64,000 nucleotides of DNA. It comes from Acerihabitans arboris (GTDB taxonomy: Bacteria; Pseudomonadota; Gammaproteobacteria; Enterobacterales; Enterobacteriaceae). Positions 39,386-48,748 of the stretch are shown here, piece after piece (the first letter of the stretch is position 1; each line of letters begins with the position of its first letter). The stretch is taken from the NCBI RefSeq assembly GCF_010131535.1, contig NZ_WUBS01000016.1:102011-166010 (forward strand), read 5' to 3'. The position numbers were made by a program, and so were the translations under genes. The notes beneath the pieces were generated by a model, which did no database searches, was not told where the DNA came from, and saw only the letters and a list, made by a program, of their open reading frames with translations.

Positions 39386-39540
39386 TTTTCGCCATTGGCG
39401 ATAGGCACGGTGGGGCGCTTCTGGGTGTATCGTAGTTCTCTACGCCTGCTCCCTGTTTCCCGCCCCTGACTCGTGCCAAAGCTTAAAACGTTGTCATCAA
39501 GGATGGCATCCTGACACGAGGCATTAGAGGCATTAATAGC

Positions 39541-40902
39541 ATGGCTGAATCATTACATTCTCCTATCGTGGCGAAGTTCGGCGGCACCAGCGTCGCCGAT
39601 TTCGACGCGATGAACCGCAGCGCGGATATCGTGCTGTCCAACGCCGCCGTCCGTCTGGTGGTATTGTCGGCCTCGGCGGGCGTCACCAATTTGCTGGTCG
39701 CGCTGGCCGAAGGCAAAGACCCCGACCGCCGCGCCTTTCATCTTGATGAAATCCGCCGTATCCAATACGCCATTATCGACCGGCTGGCCGACTCGCAGGT
39801 CATCCGCGAGGAAATTGACCGCATGCTCGATAATATCGCCATGCTGTCCGAAGCGGCGGGCCTGGCGACGTCCCATGCCCTGACCGACGAACTGGTCAGC
39901 CACGGCGAGCTGATGTCGACGCTGCTGTTCGTGGAAGTGTTGCGCCAGCGCCAGGTGACGGCGCAGTGGTTCGATATCCGCAAAGTCATGCGCACCAACG
40001 ACCGCTTCGGCCACGCCGAGCCGGACATCGGCATCCTGAAGGAGTTAACCCATAGCCTGCTGTTGCCCCGTATCGACGAGGCCCTGATCATCACCCAGGG
40101 TTTTATCGGCAGCGAGGCCAAGGGCCGCACCACCACCCTGGGCCGGGGCGGCAGCGATTATACCGCCGCCCTGCTGGGCGAAGCGCTGAAGGCGCAGCGC
40201 ATAGATATCTGGACCGATGTGCCCGGCATTTATACCACCGATCCGCGCGTGGTGCCGGAAGCCAAGCGCATCGATGAAATCAGCTTCGAGGAAGCGGCGG
40301 AAATGGCCACCTTCGGTGCTAAAATCCTGCATCCGGCCACCCTGCTGCCCGCGGTGCGCAGCGATATCCCGGTCTTTGTCGGATCGAGTAAGGATCCCCA
40401 TGCCGGCGGCACCCTGGTGTGCAATAAAACCCTCAACCCGCCGCTGTTCCGCGCCATCGCCCTGCGCCGCCGGCAAACGCTGCTGACGCTGCACAGCCTG
40501 AATATGCTGCAGGCGCGCGGTTTCCTGGCCGAGGTGTTTAATATCCTGGCGCGCCATTATATTTCCGTGGATTTGATTACCACCTCCGAGGTGAGCGTGG
40601 CGTTGACCATGGACACCACCGGATCGACCTCGTCCAGCGTCAGCTTGTTAACCACGTCTCTGCTGACGGAACTCTCCTCGCTATGCCGCGTGGAGGTGGA
40701 GGAGAACCTGGCGCTGATCGCCCTGATAGGCAATAAGCTTTCCCAGGCCTGCGGCGTGGGGAAAGATGTGTTTGGCGTACTGGACCCGTTTAATATCCGG
40801 CTGATCTGCTACGGCGCCAGCAGCCATAATTTATGCCTGCTGGTACCGGGACAGGATGCGGAACAGGTGGTTAAAACGCTGCATCACAACCTGTTTGGTT
40901 AA
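39541..40902 (+). CDS. lysC: Lysine-sensitive aspartokinase III
   Basis: 453 residues (449 in E. coli). The kinase domain opens with KFGGTS at 12-17, then GRTTTLGRGGSDYTAAL and the VPGIYTTDPR loop. C-terminal ACT domains start near residue 310 (TLLTLHSLNMLQARGFLAEVF) and bind lysine. It phosphorylates aspartate at the head of the lysine/methionine/threonine pathway. Controlled by the riboswitch upstream and by lysine feedback. GAGGCATTAGAGG lies before the ATG. Confidence 0.97.
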   Translation: MAESLHSPIVAKFGGTSVADFDAMNRSADIVLSNAAVRLVVLSASAGVTNLLVALAEGKDPDRRAFHLDEIRRIQYAIIDRLADSQVIREEIDRMLDNIAMLSEAAGLATSHALTDELVSHGELMSTLLFVEVLRQRQVTAQWFDIRKVMRTNDRFGHAEPDIGILKELTHSLLLPRIDEALIITQGFIGSEAKGRTTTLGRGGSDYTAALLGEALKAQRIDIWTDVPGIYTTDPRVVPEAKRIDEISFEEAAEMATFGAKILHPATLLPAVRSDIPVFVGSSKDPHAGGTLVCNKTLNPPLFRAIALRRRQTLLTLHSLNMLQARGFLAEVFNILARHYISVDLITTSEVSVALTMDTTGSTSSSVSLLTTSLLTELSSLCRVEVEENLALIALIGNKLSQACGVGKDVFGVLDPFNIRLICYGASSHNLCLLVPGQDAEQVVKTLHHNLFG

Positions 40903-40954
40903 TGGTTAACATACGGCTTGAGCGACAGGAAGGGCTTTACGACGCCGGTGACCA

Positions 40955-42616
40955 TCACAGCGGGGTGGCGGCCTTGTCGCGCCGCTCATCGGGATCTTGC
41001 GCCTCATCCTCTTCGTTCAGTTCCAGCGCGTTATAGGCTACCGAACAGAACAGGGAGTTGACGCGTTTCATATCCCCCAGCAGTCCCAGATGCAGCGAAC
41101 TGGTTTCCAGGCTCTGCACGTTTTGCTGATGCAGGCGATCCACATGGGCATGGGCATAACGTCGGTCGATGATGCGAAAGCGATGCTTTGCCCGGCGCAG
41201 GCGGCGGGCGCTGGTGATATCGCCTGTCAGGAATACCGACAGGCTCAGGCGCAGGTTCGACATCAGCTGTTCGTGCAGGATATCAAGCTCCTGGAGCCCC
41301 TCGGTGGAGAAAGCCCGGCGGGTAGCCAGCGACTTGGCGGCAACATCGCCGGCCATGCGCTCGATAATATCCCCGGCCTGCTCCAGGTTGAGCGCCATCT
41401 CGATAATCTCGGCCCACCGCCGGGAATCCGCTTCCTCCAGATCCTCTTTCGGCATTTGGGCCAGGTAGAGCTTGATCGCGGTATAGAGTACATCGACATC
41501 ATCATCCAGCCGGCGTATTTCCCGGTCTTTATTCGGCTGGCCGTGCAGCACTTCGCGATGCAGCAGCAGCATGCTCTCCACCACATCACCCATGCGCAGG
41601 GTTTCACGCGAGGCATTGGCCAGCGCCAGCGCGGGCGTATCCAGGGCGCTGGTATCCAGATGGCGCGGCCGCACGCCCAGCTCGCTTACCGCCGTGTCGC
41701 CGATCCATTGCGTACACAAGCGGGCCATCGGCCCGGCGAACGGCACCAGGATCAGGCAGCGGATCAGGTTATAGAACACATGGAAATAGATCACCAGCTC
41801 GGAGGCGCTGACCGGCAGGCGCTCAAGCAACCCGGCTAAAAATGAAATCGCCGGCAATACCACCAGGCCGCCTATCAGCTTGAACAGCAGGCTGCCCAGC
41901 GCAACGCGTTTACCTTCCGAGTTTTGCCCGCTGGCGTTAATCATCGCCAGGATGCCGCTGCCCAGGTTGGCGCCGATAACCAGGCAAAGGGCCACCTTGA
42001 ATGAGATCACATCGGTGGCGGTCAGCGTTGCGGTCAGCAGCACCGCCGCCAGGCTTGAATAACTGATAATGGCGAATAACGCGCCCAGCACGGCGTCGAG
42101 CACCACATCGCCGGTGAGCGACGAAAACAGCACCTTGACGCCGTTGGCCTGGGTAATGGGGGTGGAGGCGGCCACAATCAGCTCCAGCGCCAGCAGGATC
42201 AGGCCAAGCCCGATGCATACCCGGCCGATTTGCCCGACGCGCGATTGTTTACGGCTGAGGAACAGGCAAACGCCGATAAAAATCAGCAGCGGCGAAAGCC
42301 AGGACAAATCAAACGTCAGTATCCGCGCCATCAGCGCGGTGCCGACATCCGCGCCCAGGATAATCACCAGGGCGGGGGTCAGCGCCACCAGGCCCTGGGC
42401 AACAAACGACGTGACCAGCATCGCCGTGGCGTTACTGCTCTGGACCAGCGCCGTAACACCGATACCGGCCATAAACGCCATCGGTTTTTTTTCTACGCTT
42501 CTGCTCAGCACCTGCCGCAGGCGGGCACCGTACACACGCATAATCCCGGTACGGACGATATGAGTCCCCCATACCAGCAACGCCACCGCGGAAAGCAGAT
42601 GCAACAAAGTTAACAC
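40955..42616 (-). CDS. yjbB: Na/Pi cotransporter family protein
   Basis: 553 residues. The N-terminal half has two inverted Na/Pi-cotransport repeats with QSSNAT near residue 60 and related small-residue motifs (SYSSLAAVLL), and about 8-9 hydrophobic segments. The C-terminal half is PhoU-like, helical and cytoplasmic (ETLRMGDVVESML, LNLEQAGDIIERMAGDV). E. coli YjbB exports phosphate. Between lysC and metH, as in E. coli, but here followed by the phosphonate-type cluster, which releases phosphate. Confidence 0.93.
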   Translation of the reverse strand: MLTLLHLLSAVALLVWGTHIVRTGIMRVYGARLRQVLSRSVEKKPMAFMAGIGVTALVQSSNATAMLVTSFVAQGLVALTPALVIILGADVGTALMARILTFDLSWLSPLLIFIGVCLFLSRKQSRVGQIGRVCIGLGLILLALELIVAASTPITQANGVKVLFSSLTGDVVLDAVLGALFAIISYSSLAAVLLTATLTATDVISFKVALCLVIGANLGSGILAMINASGQNSEGKRVALGSLLFKLIGGLVVLPAISFLAGLLERLPVSASELVIYFHVFYNLIRCLILVPFAGPMARLCTQWIGDTAVSELGVRPRHLDTSALDTPALALANASRETLRMGDVVESMLLLHREVLHGQPNKDREIRRLDDDVDVLYTAIKLYLAQMPKEDLEEADSRRWAEIIEMALNLEQAGDIIERMAGDVAAKSLATRRAFSTEGLQELDILHEQLMSNLRLSLSVFLTGDITSARRLRRAKHRFRIIDRRYAHAHVDRLHQQNVQSLETSSLHLGLLGDMKRVNSLFCSVAYNALELNEEDEAQDPDERRDKAATPL

Positions 42617-42646
42617 TCTTATTAAAACTCCATAATGACCAATTAT

Positions 42647-43297
42647 TTACCAACTCAGAACCGGCCATCCAGCCAGTTGCGCATGCCGAAGCAGGATGCT
42701 ATCAGGGTTAACGGCATAAGGATAACCGACCTGTTGTAACAACGGCAGGTCATTACAGGAATCGGAATAAAAACTGGCCTGCGCCAGCATCGACTCCCTG
42801 CCCTCAATCAGGCCCAGCAAACGGGACACCTTACCCTCACGATAGGTTAATATGCCGCGGGTATTACCGGTATAAGAATCGTCACAAACTTCAAGCTGTA
42901 TCGACAAGGTTTCATCGACACCGAAACGGCGGGCAATCGGCGTCACCAAATGTTCGCCGGACGCGGAAATAATGATGTTCCGATCCCCACGCTGCCGATG
43001 TTCGGCGATACAGCCAATGGCGGATTGGCGCATGGCGGGCACGATAGCCTCGTCGATAAACGCCTCAACGCACTGCGCCACGTCCCGCGGTGAGCGCCCG
43101 GCCAGCGGCTGCAGGGTAAACGACATATATTCCTCCATGGATAATGTCCCCTGCTGATACTGTAGCATCAGCGCCTGCTCCCGCTGCGCAAATCCGTCGT
43201 TTTGCGCCCAGCCCAGTTTAATCATGTACCGGCCCCACAGGCTGGCGCAATCTCCGTTAATCAAGGTTTCATCCAAATCAAACAACGCCAGGCTCAT
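42647..43297 (-). CDS. HAD-IB family phosphatase
   Basis: 216 residues. HAD motif I is DLDETL with Asp7 and Asp9, motif II is IISASGEHL, and motif III/IV is GKVSRL then YSDSCNDLPLL. The form matches SerB-like HAD-IB phosphatases. Its start overlaps the transporter ATPase stop (ATGA), making it the last gene of a six-gene uptake operon. It probably removes phosphate from a product of the imported compound. The substrate is unknown. Confidence 0.88.
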   Translation of the reverse strand: MSLALFDLDETLINGDCASLWGRYMIKLGWAQNDGFAQREQALMLQYQQGTLSMEEYMSFTLQPLAGRSPRDVAQCVEAFIDEAIVPAMRQSAIGCIAEHRQRGDRNIIISASGEHLVTPIARRFGVDETLSIQLEVCDDSYTGNTRGILTYREGKVSRLLGLIEGRESMLAQASFYSDSCNDLPLLQQVGYPYAVNPDSILLRHAQLAGWPVLSW

Positions 43298-44286
43298 GCC
43301 ACCTCACATAATGTCGCTATATCTAACTGTAGACCAACCGGCGTGCCGTTTGGGTGAAGATCGACCACCGATCGGTTTAAAACATCGACCAACAGTTCAA
43401 CACCCTGCGCTGACACGCGATAACGGATCACGTTGCCCAACAGGCTATGGCTAACGATGCGCGCGTCGATGCCCTGCCCGGCCGGCAACAGCATAATGGA
43501 CTCGGGACGCACGGCAACCCGGCCCTGCCAGCCGCGCCCGGTCAGCAGGGCGGCCTGTCCGGCGTCCAACAGGTTATAACTACCGATAAACCCGGCGGCA
43601 AAGGCGTCCACCGGCTGGGTATAAAGCGTCTCCGCGCTGCCGTTTTGCACGATTTTGCCTTTGTTCATCAGCACCACCCGATCGGATAAGGTCAGCGCCT
43701 CCTCCTGATCGTGGGTGACAAAAATGGCGGTCAGGCGCAGCTCTTGTTGTATACGGCGGATTTGATCGCGCAGATGTTTGCGGATCCTGGCATCCAGGGC
43801 CGAAAGCGGCTCGTCAAGCAGCAGCAGCCGAGGGCGGGTGACCAGCGATCGCGCCAGCGCCACCCGCTGGCATTGGCCGCCGGAGAGCTGGTGCGGATAA
43901 CGATGGGCAAATTCATGCAGCTCCACCAGATCCAGTACCTCATCAACGCGGCGTTTAGTCTCGCTAGCCGAGAGCTTTTGCATCTTCAGCCCAAACGCCA
44001 CGTTGCCGGTGACCGTCATATTGGGGAATAAGGCATAGCTTTGGAATACCATGCCGATGCCGCGCTGCTGGGGCGATAACGGCACCAAATCCTCGCCCTG
44101 GAGCAGGATTTGCCCGCTGTCCACCGGCGTAAGGCCCGCCAGGCAACGCAGCAAGGTGGATTTGCCGCAGCCGCTCGGTCCGAGCAGGGTGACAAACTCT
44201 CCCTCCGCCGCGTCAAAATCGATATTCTCGAACACCTGGGTCGGCCCGTAGTGTTTATTAAGCTGTTTTACCGCCAGATAAGACAT
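43294..44286 (-). CDS. ABC transporter ATP-binding protein, phosphonate/spermidine-putrescine type (PhnT-like)
   Basis: 330 residues. Walker A GPSGCGKST is at 36-44, then LSGGQCQRVALARSL, Walker B LLLLDEPLSALD and VTHDQEEALTLSD. A C-terminal TOBE-like regulatory domain follows, at about 245-330. Similar to PhnT of 2-aminoethylphosphonate importers and to PotA. It starts 2 nt after the second permease gene. It energises the two permeases upstream. Confidence 0.9.
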   Translation of the reverse strand: MSYLAVKQLNKHYGPTQVFENIDFDAAEGEFVTLLGPSGCGKSTLLRCLAGLTPVDSGQILLQGEDLVPLSPQQRGIGMVFQSYALFPNMTVTGNVAFGLKMQKLSASETKRRVDEVLDLVELHEFAHRYPHQLSGGQCQRVALARSLVTRPRLLLLDEPLSALDARIRKHLRDQIRRIQQELRLTAIFVTHDQEEALTLSDRVVLMNKGKIVQNGSAETLYTQPVDAFAAGFIGSYNLLDAGQAALLTGRGWQGRVAVRPESIMLLPAGQGIDARIVSHSLLGNVIRYRVSAQGVELLVDVLNRSVVDLHPNGTPVGLQLDIATLCEVA

Positions 44287-44288
44287 GA

Positions 44289-45077
44289 TTATTCCTTGCC
44301 CTTGTTAACGGTATTCGCCACCAGCGTCAGCAGCAGTACCACAAAGAAGTAGGAGATCACCAGGGCGCTGGTGAAATGACCGCTGCCGTTGCGGCTGTTA
44401 TAGAGATACACCTGCAGCGTCTCGAAACGATTGCCCACCAGCAGGTTGGCAAACACAAACTCGCCGATGAGAAACGAAAACGACAGCAGCACGGCAATCA
44501 TGCAGCCCTTACGCAGGTTGGGCAGCACCACCAGCAGCGCCGCGCGCCAGGTACTGGCACCGAGCAGCTGCGCGGCATCCATCAGGTCACGCAGATGAAT
44601 GGCCTGCATATTATTGGTGATTGCCCGGTAGATAAACGGCAGAGCGATGGTGAAATAACAGCCGATCAAAATCCACGGCGTCCCGGTAATGGCCACCGGG
44701 CCGTCGGAATAGAGCTGCAGCAGGCCCACCGACGAGACCACCGGCGGCACGGCGAAGGGTAGCAGGATAAGAATATTCATCAGGGCATCAAGCTGCGGAA
44801 AATAGTAAGCAATTACAAACATCAGCGGCAGCACCAGCAATACGGCGAGCGCCAGCGCGCCAAAACAGATCAGCAGCGAGTGCCAGAGCGCCGTCAGGAA
44901 ACGGGGATCCCGCCAGAGCTGGGCCATCCATTTCACGGTCAATCCCTCCGGCAACACCGTAGAGCCCCATTGGGTTGAAAAAGCGTAAACCAGGGTCGCG
45001 GCCAACGGCAACAGCAGGATCAACAACAGTACCGTGACCACGCCGCGGTGATAGAGGCTTTCAGCACGCGACATCAA
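44289..45077 (-). CDS. ABC transporter permease (PhnV-like)
   Basis: 262-residue BPD_transp_1 permease with about six membrane segments. The EAA loop is MDAAQLLGASTWRAALLVVLPNLRKG at about 165-190. It resembles the second permease of 2-aminoethylphosphonate and polyamine importers. It pairs with the permease gene 29 nt upstream. Confidence 0.88.
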   Translation of the reverse strand: MMSRAESLYHRGVVTVLLLILLLPLAATLVYAFSTQWGSTVLPEGLTVKWMAQLWRDPRFLTALWHSLLICFGALALAVLLVLPLMFVIAYYFPQLDALMNILILLPFAVPPVVSSVGLLQLYSDGPVAITGTPWILIGCYFTIALPFIYRAITNNMQAIHLRDLMDAAQLLGASTWRAALLVVLPNLRKGCMIAVLLSFSFLIGEFVFANLLVGNRFETLQVYLYNSRNGSGHFTSALVISYFFVVLLLTLVANTVNKGKE

Positions 45078-45106
45078 TAACCTCCTTCATTGCGGGGAGT
45101 ACAACA

Positions 45107-45946
45107 TCAGGCCCGGACATGGGTATAGCTCCTGCGCATCACCCATTGATGCACCAGGGTGATAAACACCATCAGCAACACCAGGAACATGCCCAGCGCG
45201 CTGGCCATATTCGGATCAAGCTCCAGATCGCCCGCCACCAGGGCCGCAATGCGGATCGGGATAACGTTGAAATTGCCGCTGGTCAGGGCAAAAATCGTGG
45301 CATAAGCGCCCAGGGCATTGGCCAGCAGGATTACAAAGGTGCCCAGCAGCGCGGGCGCCAGCACCGGCAGGCCAATATAACGCCAATAATGCACCTTGCC
45401 CGCGCCGAGCAAGGCGGCGGATTCGCGCCAGTCCTCGCGCAAGGCGTCAAACGCCGGGTACAGCAGCAAAACCCCTAGCGGGATCTGAAAATAGGTATAC
45501 AACACCATCAGCCCGGTTTTGGAATAGAGACTGAAGTCCCCCAGCAGTCCGTAACGACGCAGGATAAGCGTGACGCAGCCGTTGGTGCCGAGCAGGATAA
45601 CAAAGGCGAACGCCAGCGGAACGCCGGTAAAGTTACTGGTCATATTGGTAAAGGACATCACCGCGGTGCGCAGGCGCGTGGCCCCGAGCTGGCGCAGCGA
45701 GTAGCTGCCCACCAGGGCAATCAGCAGGCCGAACACGCTGGACCAGAAGGTAATCTGCAACGAGAAGGCGATAGCCTGCCGGTAAAACGGCGAGCCCAGG
45801 ATCTGCCGGTAATTATCAATCCCCCATCCATCGATTTCACTGTTAAAACTGTGCACGGCCATCCACACCAGCGGCGCGACCTGAAAGGCGCAGAACACCA
45901 GCGCAAAAGGCAACATGACCAATGCCGCCAGCCATTTCGCCCTCAT
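45107..45946 (-). CDS. ABC transporter permease (PhnU-like)
   Basis: 279 residues from ATG 45946, which overlaps the stop of the upstream alkaline-phosphatase-superfamily gene in ATGA; the longer frame to 46012 is not needed. A hydrophobic first helix (LAALVMLPFALVFCAFQ) and an EAA loop (ESAALLGAGKVHYWRYIGLPVL) are visible. Forms the channel with the next permease. The translational coupling ties the enzyme and the transporter together. Confidence 0.88.
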   Translation of the reverse strand: MRAKWLAALVMLPFALVFCAFQVAPLVWMAVHSFNSEIDGWGIDNYRQILGSPFYRQAIAFSLQITFWSSVFGLLIALVGSYSLRQLGATRLRTAVMSFTNMTSNFTGVPLAFAFVILLGTNGCVTLILRRYGLLGDFSLYSKTGLMVLYTYFQIPLGVLLLYPAFDALREDWRESAALLGAGKVHYWRYIGLPVLAPALLGTFVILLANALGAYATIFALTSGNFNVIPIRIAALVAGDLELDPNMASALGMFLVLLMVFITLVHQWVMRRSYTHVRA

Positions 45947-46743
45947 TTTAACAACCCCGCGCAGACCGGCCGGTCGTGCTCCACCCCCAGCAGGCCGCAC
46001 ACCGTGCCGCACAGCTCGGTTTGACGCGGCGCGGCGGGCGCCAGGCTGAAGGCCGGGCCGAACACGAACAACGGCACCTGCCGCTCTTCGGGCAGGATGC
46101 CGCCGTGACTGCGATCGTCATTCATACCATGATCCGCCGTGACGATGACCTGGTAACCGGCGGCCAGCCATGCGGGCAGATATTGCGACAGCAGGCCGTC
46201 CGCCGTGCGGGCCATATTGCGGTATTGCGGCGACGACAGGCCGAAACGGTGGCCGGCGTCGTCGATATTCATCGGATGAAGCAGCAGGAAGTCCGGCTGG
46301 TAGAGCAGGCGCAGGCTTTCGGCATCTTCAAACAGATGGGAATCGGGATAGTGATCGGCATGATAAAAATGCCCGTACTGAATAGCCGCTTCCGGCGCAA
46401 CGGTATGGCGATCGCGCACCGCGTCGAAGGGCGCGCGGTTATACAGTTCGCTAACCCAGTGATACGCCGCCGCCGCGGTGGTCAGGCCGGCGGCGCGGGC
46501 AAAATGAAAAATACTGCGATGGTGCGACAACCGCACCACGTTATTGTGCACTACGCCGCTCTCCACCGGCGGCACCCCGGTCAGGATGCATTCGTAAAGC
46601 GGCCGCGACAACGACGGCAGCTCACACTCCAGTTGGTAGAGGCATCCATGCCCCGCCGCGCACTCGCCGTGCAGATAACCCATGGCGTCATAGGCCACCT
46701 GGTAGTTCAGTCCGTCCAGTATCACCAGCAGGGTCTTCATCAC
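45943..46743 (-). CDS. Alkaline-phosphatase-superfamily hydrolase (phosphodiesterase/nucleotide pyrophosphatase type)
   Basis: 266 residues. AP-superfamily metal ligands are seen: Asp10 in VILDGLN, Asp161 and His165 in NIDDAGHRFG, Asp204-His205 in TADHGMND, and His213. A Ser in LPSLSRPLYE (about 44-46) is the likely nucleophile. No signal peptide, so it should act in the cytoplasm on what the transporter brings in: a phosphodiester, phosphonate or phosphomonoester. Relatives include nucleotide pyrophosphatases and phosphonoacetate hydrolase; which applies is open. Confidence 0.86.
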   Translation of the reverse strand: MMKTLLVILDGLNYQVAYDAMGYLHGECAAGHGCLYQLECELPSLSRPLYECILTGVPPVESGVVHNNVVRLSHHRSIFHFARAAGLTTAAAAYHWVSELYNRAPFDAVRDRHTVAPEAAIQYGHFYHADHYPDSHLFEDAESLRLLYQPDFLLLHPMNIDDAGHRFGLSSPQYRNMARTADGLLSQYLPAWLAAGYQVIVTADHGMNDDRSHGGILPEERQVPLFVFGPAFSLAPAAPRQTELCGTVCGLLGVEHDRPVCAGLLK

Positions 46744-46750
46744 GGCTCCT

Positions 46751-47812
46751 TTATTGCTGCATGGCCATCATGACATTTTCCTGCCACAGGCGCGGCAGTT
46801 CCCTGGCGCTCTTTTCCCAGGCAACCGGATCGGCGATGGGATGGGCGTTTTTATACTGTTCGACCGGCAGCAGCTTGGCTTTCACATCGTCCGGCAGGGT
46901 AAGTTTTTCCACGCGGATCGGTCGGGCATAACCCCGGGCCAGGTTAATCTGTCCGGCGTCGGAAAAGATATATTCCCGCGCGAACTTCGCCGCGTTGGGG
47001 TGTTTGGCATATTTATTGATAATGGTGGTATAGCCGGAGGTAATAGACCCGTCGGAGGGGATCAGCACATCAAAACGGGTCTTATCGATGGTATCGCGAT
47101 AATTAAGTCCGTTGAAATCCCACACCACGCCCACGTCCACTTCGCCTTTTTCCAGCGAGGCGATAGTGGGGTTATTCAGCCCCAAACGCCCGGCCTTGGC
47201 CAGCTTGGCGAAGAAATCCAGGCCCGGCTTAAGGTTCTTCTCGTTGCCGCCCATGGCGTAGGAGGCCGCCAATACGCCGTTGGTCGCCTGGGCCGCCGTG
47301 CTGACATCACCGATGGTGACCTTGTAGTCGCCGTTGAGCAGATCGGCCCAGCTGTGCGGCGTTTGTTTAACGGTTTGCTTGTTAACGATAAAGGCGATGG
47401 TGCCGGTATAGGCCAGCGCCCAATGTCCATCCTTGTCTTTCGCCCAATCGGGAACCTGATCCCAGGTGCTGGGTTTATAAGGCAATGTCACCCCTTTTTG
47501 CACCGCCACCGGCCCGAAAGACGAGCCCACGTCGCCGATATCCGCGCTGGCGTTGCTTTTTTCCGCCAGGAACTTGGCAATCTCCTGCGCCGAACTCATA
47601 TCGGTATCGCTGTGCTTCAGGCCATATTTACTGGCCAGATCCGCCCAGGTATCCTTCCAGTTTGCCCAGCTGTCAGGCATGCCGACACTATTGACCTCGC
47701 CTTCCTGGCGCGCCGCCTTTTCCAGCGCCGCGACGTCCGCGGGCGCGGCAAAACCAGGCTGGCTTGCCATCAGGATGACGGTGGTTAACACGGAAGCGAA
47801 CAGAAGTTTCAT
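46751..47812 (-). CDS. ABC transporter periplasmic binding protein (phosphonate/iron/polyamine-type, PhnS-like)
   Basis: 353 residues with a signal peptide (MKLLFASVLTTVILMASQPGFA) and the extracellular solute-binding type-II fold (NSVGMPDSWANWKDTW, SSAQEIAKFLAEKSNASADIGDVG, YKVTIGDVSTAAQATNG, EKGEVDVGVVWDFN). First gene of the six-gene operon, 7 nt before the next gene. A DasR-like operator lies 40 bp upstream of its start. The ligand may be a phosphonate or phosphodiester, judged by the enzymes encoded alongside. Confidence 0.9.
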   Translation of the reverse strand: MKLLFASVLTTVILMASQPGFAAPADVAALEKAARQEGEVNSVGMPDSWANWKDTWADLASKYGLKHSDTDMSSAQEIAKFLAEKSNASADIGDVGSSFGPVAVQKGVTLPYKPSTWDQVPDWAKDKDGHWALAYTGTIAFIVNKQTVKQTPHSWADLLNGDYKVTIGDVSTAAQATNGVLAASYAMGGNEKNLKPGLDFFAKLAKAGRLGLNNPTIASLEKGEVDVGVVWDFNGLNYRDTIDKTRFDVLIPSDGSITSGYTTIINKYAKHPNAAKFAREYIFSDAGQINLARGYARPIRVEKLTLPDDVKAKLLPVEQYKNAHPIADPVAWEKSARELPRLWQENVMMAMQQ

Positions 47813-47851
47813 AGATGATGCTCCAGGTGAATGATGAGGGTGACGAACTCT

Positions 47852-47867
47852 ACTGGTCTAGTCCAGC
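47852..47867. promoter_or_regulatory. DasR/HutC-type GntR operator
   Basis: ACTGGTCTAGTCCAGC is nearly symmetric and matches the ACTGGTCTAGACCAGT-like operator of UTRA-domain GntR regulators (DasR/NagR) at 14 of 16 positions. It lies between the divergent binding-protein gene and the GntR/UTRA gene, so autoregulation and control of the operon are likely. Confidence 0.72.
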
Positions 47868-48007
47868 AAGAACCAAGCCAATCTACCTAAGTAAGATGAA
47901 TATTTGATGTCAGTAATTCTTTTAGACGATTTTTTGTTATGGTTTTACCACCCCATCCGCAAAGGCAGAAAAAATGTGCACTATGAACATGCAGATTGGT
48001 AAAAAGA

Positions 48008-48748
48008 ATGCTGCATAATAGCGCTTCTTTTTGCACCAGCCTGTCCCGGCAAAAAACCGTTACCGCGATTTGCCAGGCCATTTCCGGCTGGATTGAACAG
48101 GGCGAATTGACGCACAACGACCGTTTGCCCGCCGAGCGGGTATTAAGCGAACAATTTACCACTACCCGCATTACCCTGCGGGAAGCGCTGGGGCAATTGG
48201 AAGCCCAGGGGATGATTTACCGCGAGGTGCGCCGGGGATGGTTTGTCAGTCCGCCGCGCATTATCTATAACCCGCTGCAGCGCAGCCATTTCCATGCCAT
48301 GGCGCGCGAGCAGGGGCGCAAACCCGCCACGGAAGTATTGGATGCCGGCGAGATCGTCGCGCCGGAAGTGATAAACGCCCATCTGACCTTGCCGTCCCGG
48401 TCGCGGGTTTATTGCATCCGCCGGATAAGGCGCATCGATGGGCGGGCGGTGCTTTACGTGGAACACTACCTGAATCCGGAGTATTTCCCGGCGATTCTGC
48501 ATGAGGACCTGACATCCTCGCTGACCGAACTTTATGCCAACACCTATGGTATCCGCTACGGCAAAGTGCGTTTTGCCATGTTACCCACCACCTTTCCGCT
48601 GGCGGCGTCACGGGCGCTAAAGGTGGCGGATAATAGCCCGGCGCTGTTTATTACCCGCATCAACCGCGATCAGTATGGACGGATTATTGATTGCGACCTG
48701 GAATACTGGCGCTACGATACCCTGCATATCATGGTGGAGGCGGAGTAG
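48008..48748 (+). CDS. GntR family regulator, HutC/UTRA subfamily
   Basis: 246 residues from ATG 48008; a TTG 4 codons earlier is possible. The winged helix-turn-helix is at about 25-85 (LPAERVLSEQFTTTRITLREALGQLEAQGMI). The UTRA effector domain follows, at about 95-245 (LPSRSRVYCIRRIRRIDG, FITRINRDQYGRIIDCDLEYWRYD). Similar in type to PhnR of the 2-aminoethylphosphonate operon. Divergent from the six-gene operon, with the operator in the shared region. Its 3' end overlaps the convergent Dabb gene by 20 nt. Confidence 0.9.
   Translation: MLHNSASFCTSLSRQKTVTAICQAISGWIEQGELTHNDRLPAERVLSEQFTTTRITLREALGQLEAQGMIYREVRRGWFVSPPRIIYNPLQRSHFHAMAREQGRKPATEVLDAGEIVAPEVINAHLTLPSRSRVYCIRRIRRIDGRAVLYVEHYLNPEYFPAILHEDLTSSLTELYANTYGIRYGKVRFAMLPTTFPLAASRALKVADNSPALFITRINRDQYGRIIDCDLEYWRYDTLHIMVEAE

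Noticed and set aside
40997..41839. 280-codon plus-strand frame over yjbB
   Set aside because: Antisense to a clear Na/Pi cotransporter gene; no supporting features.
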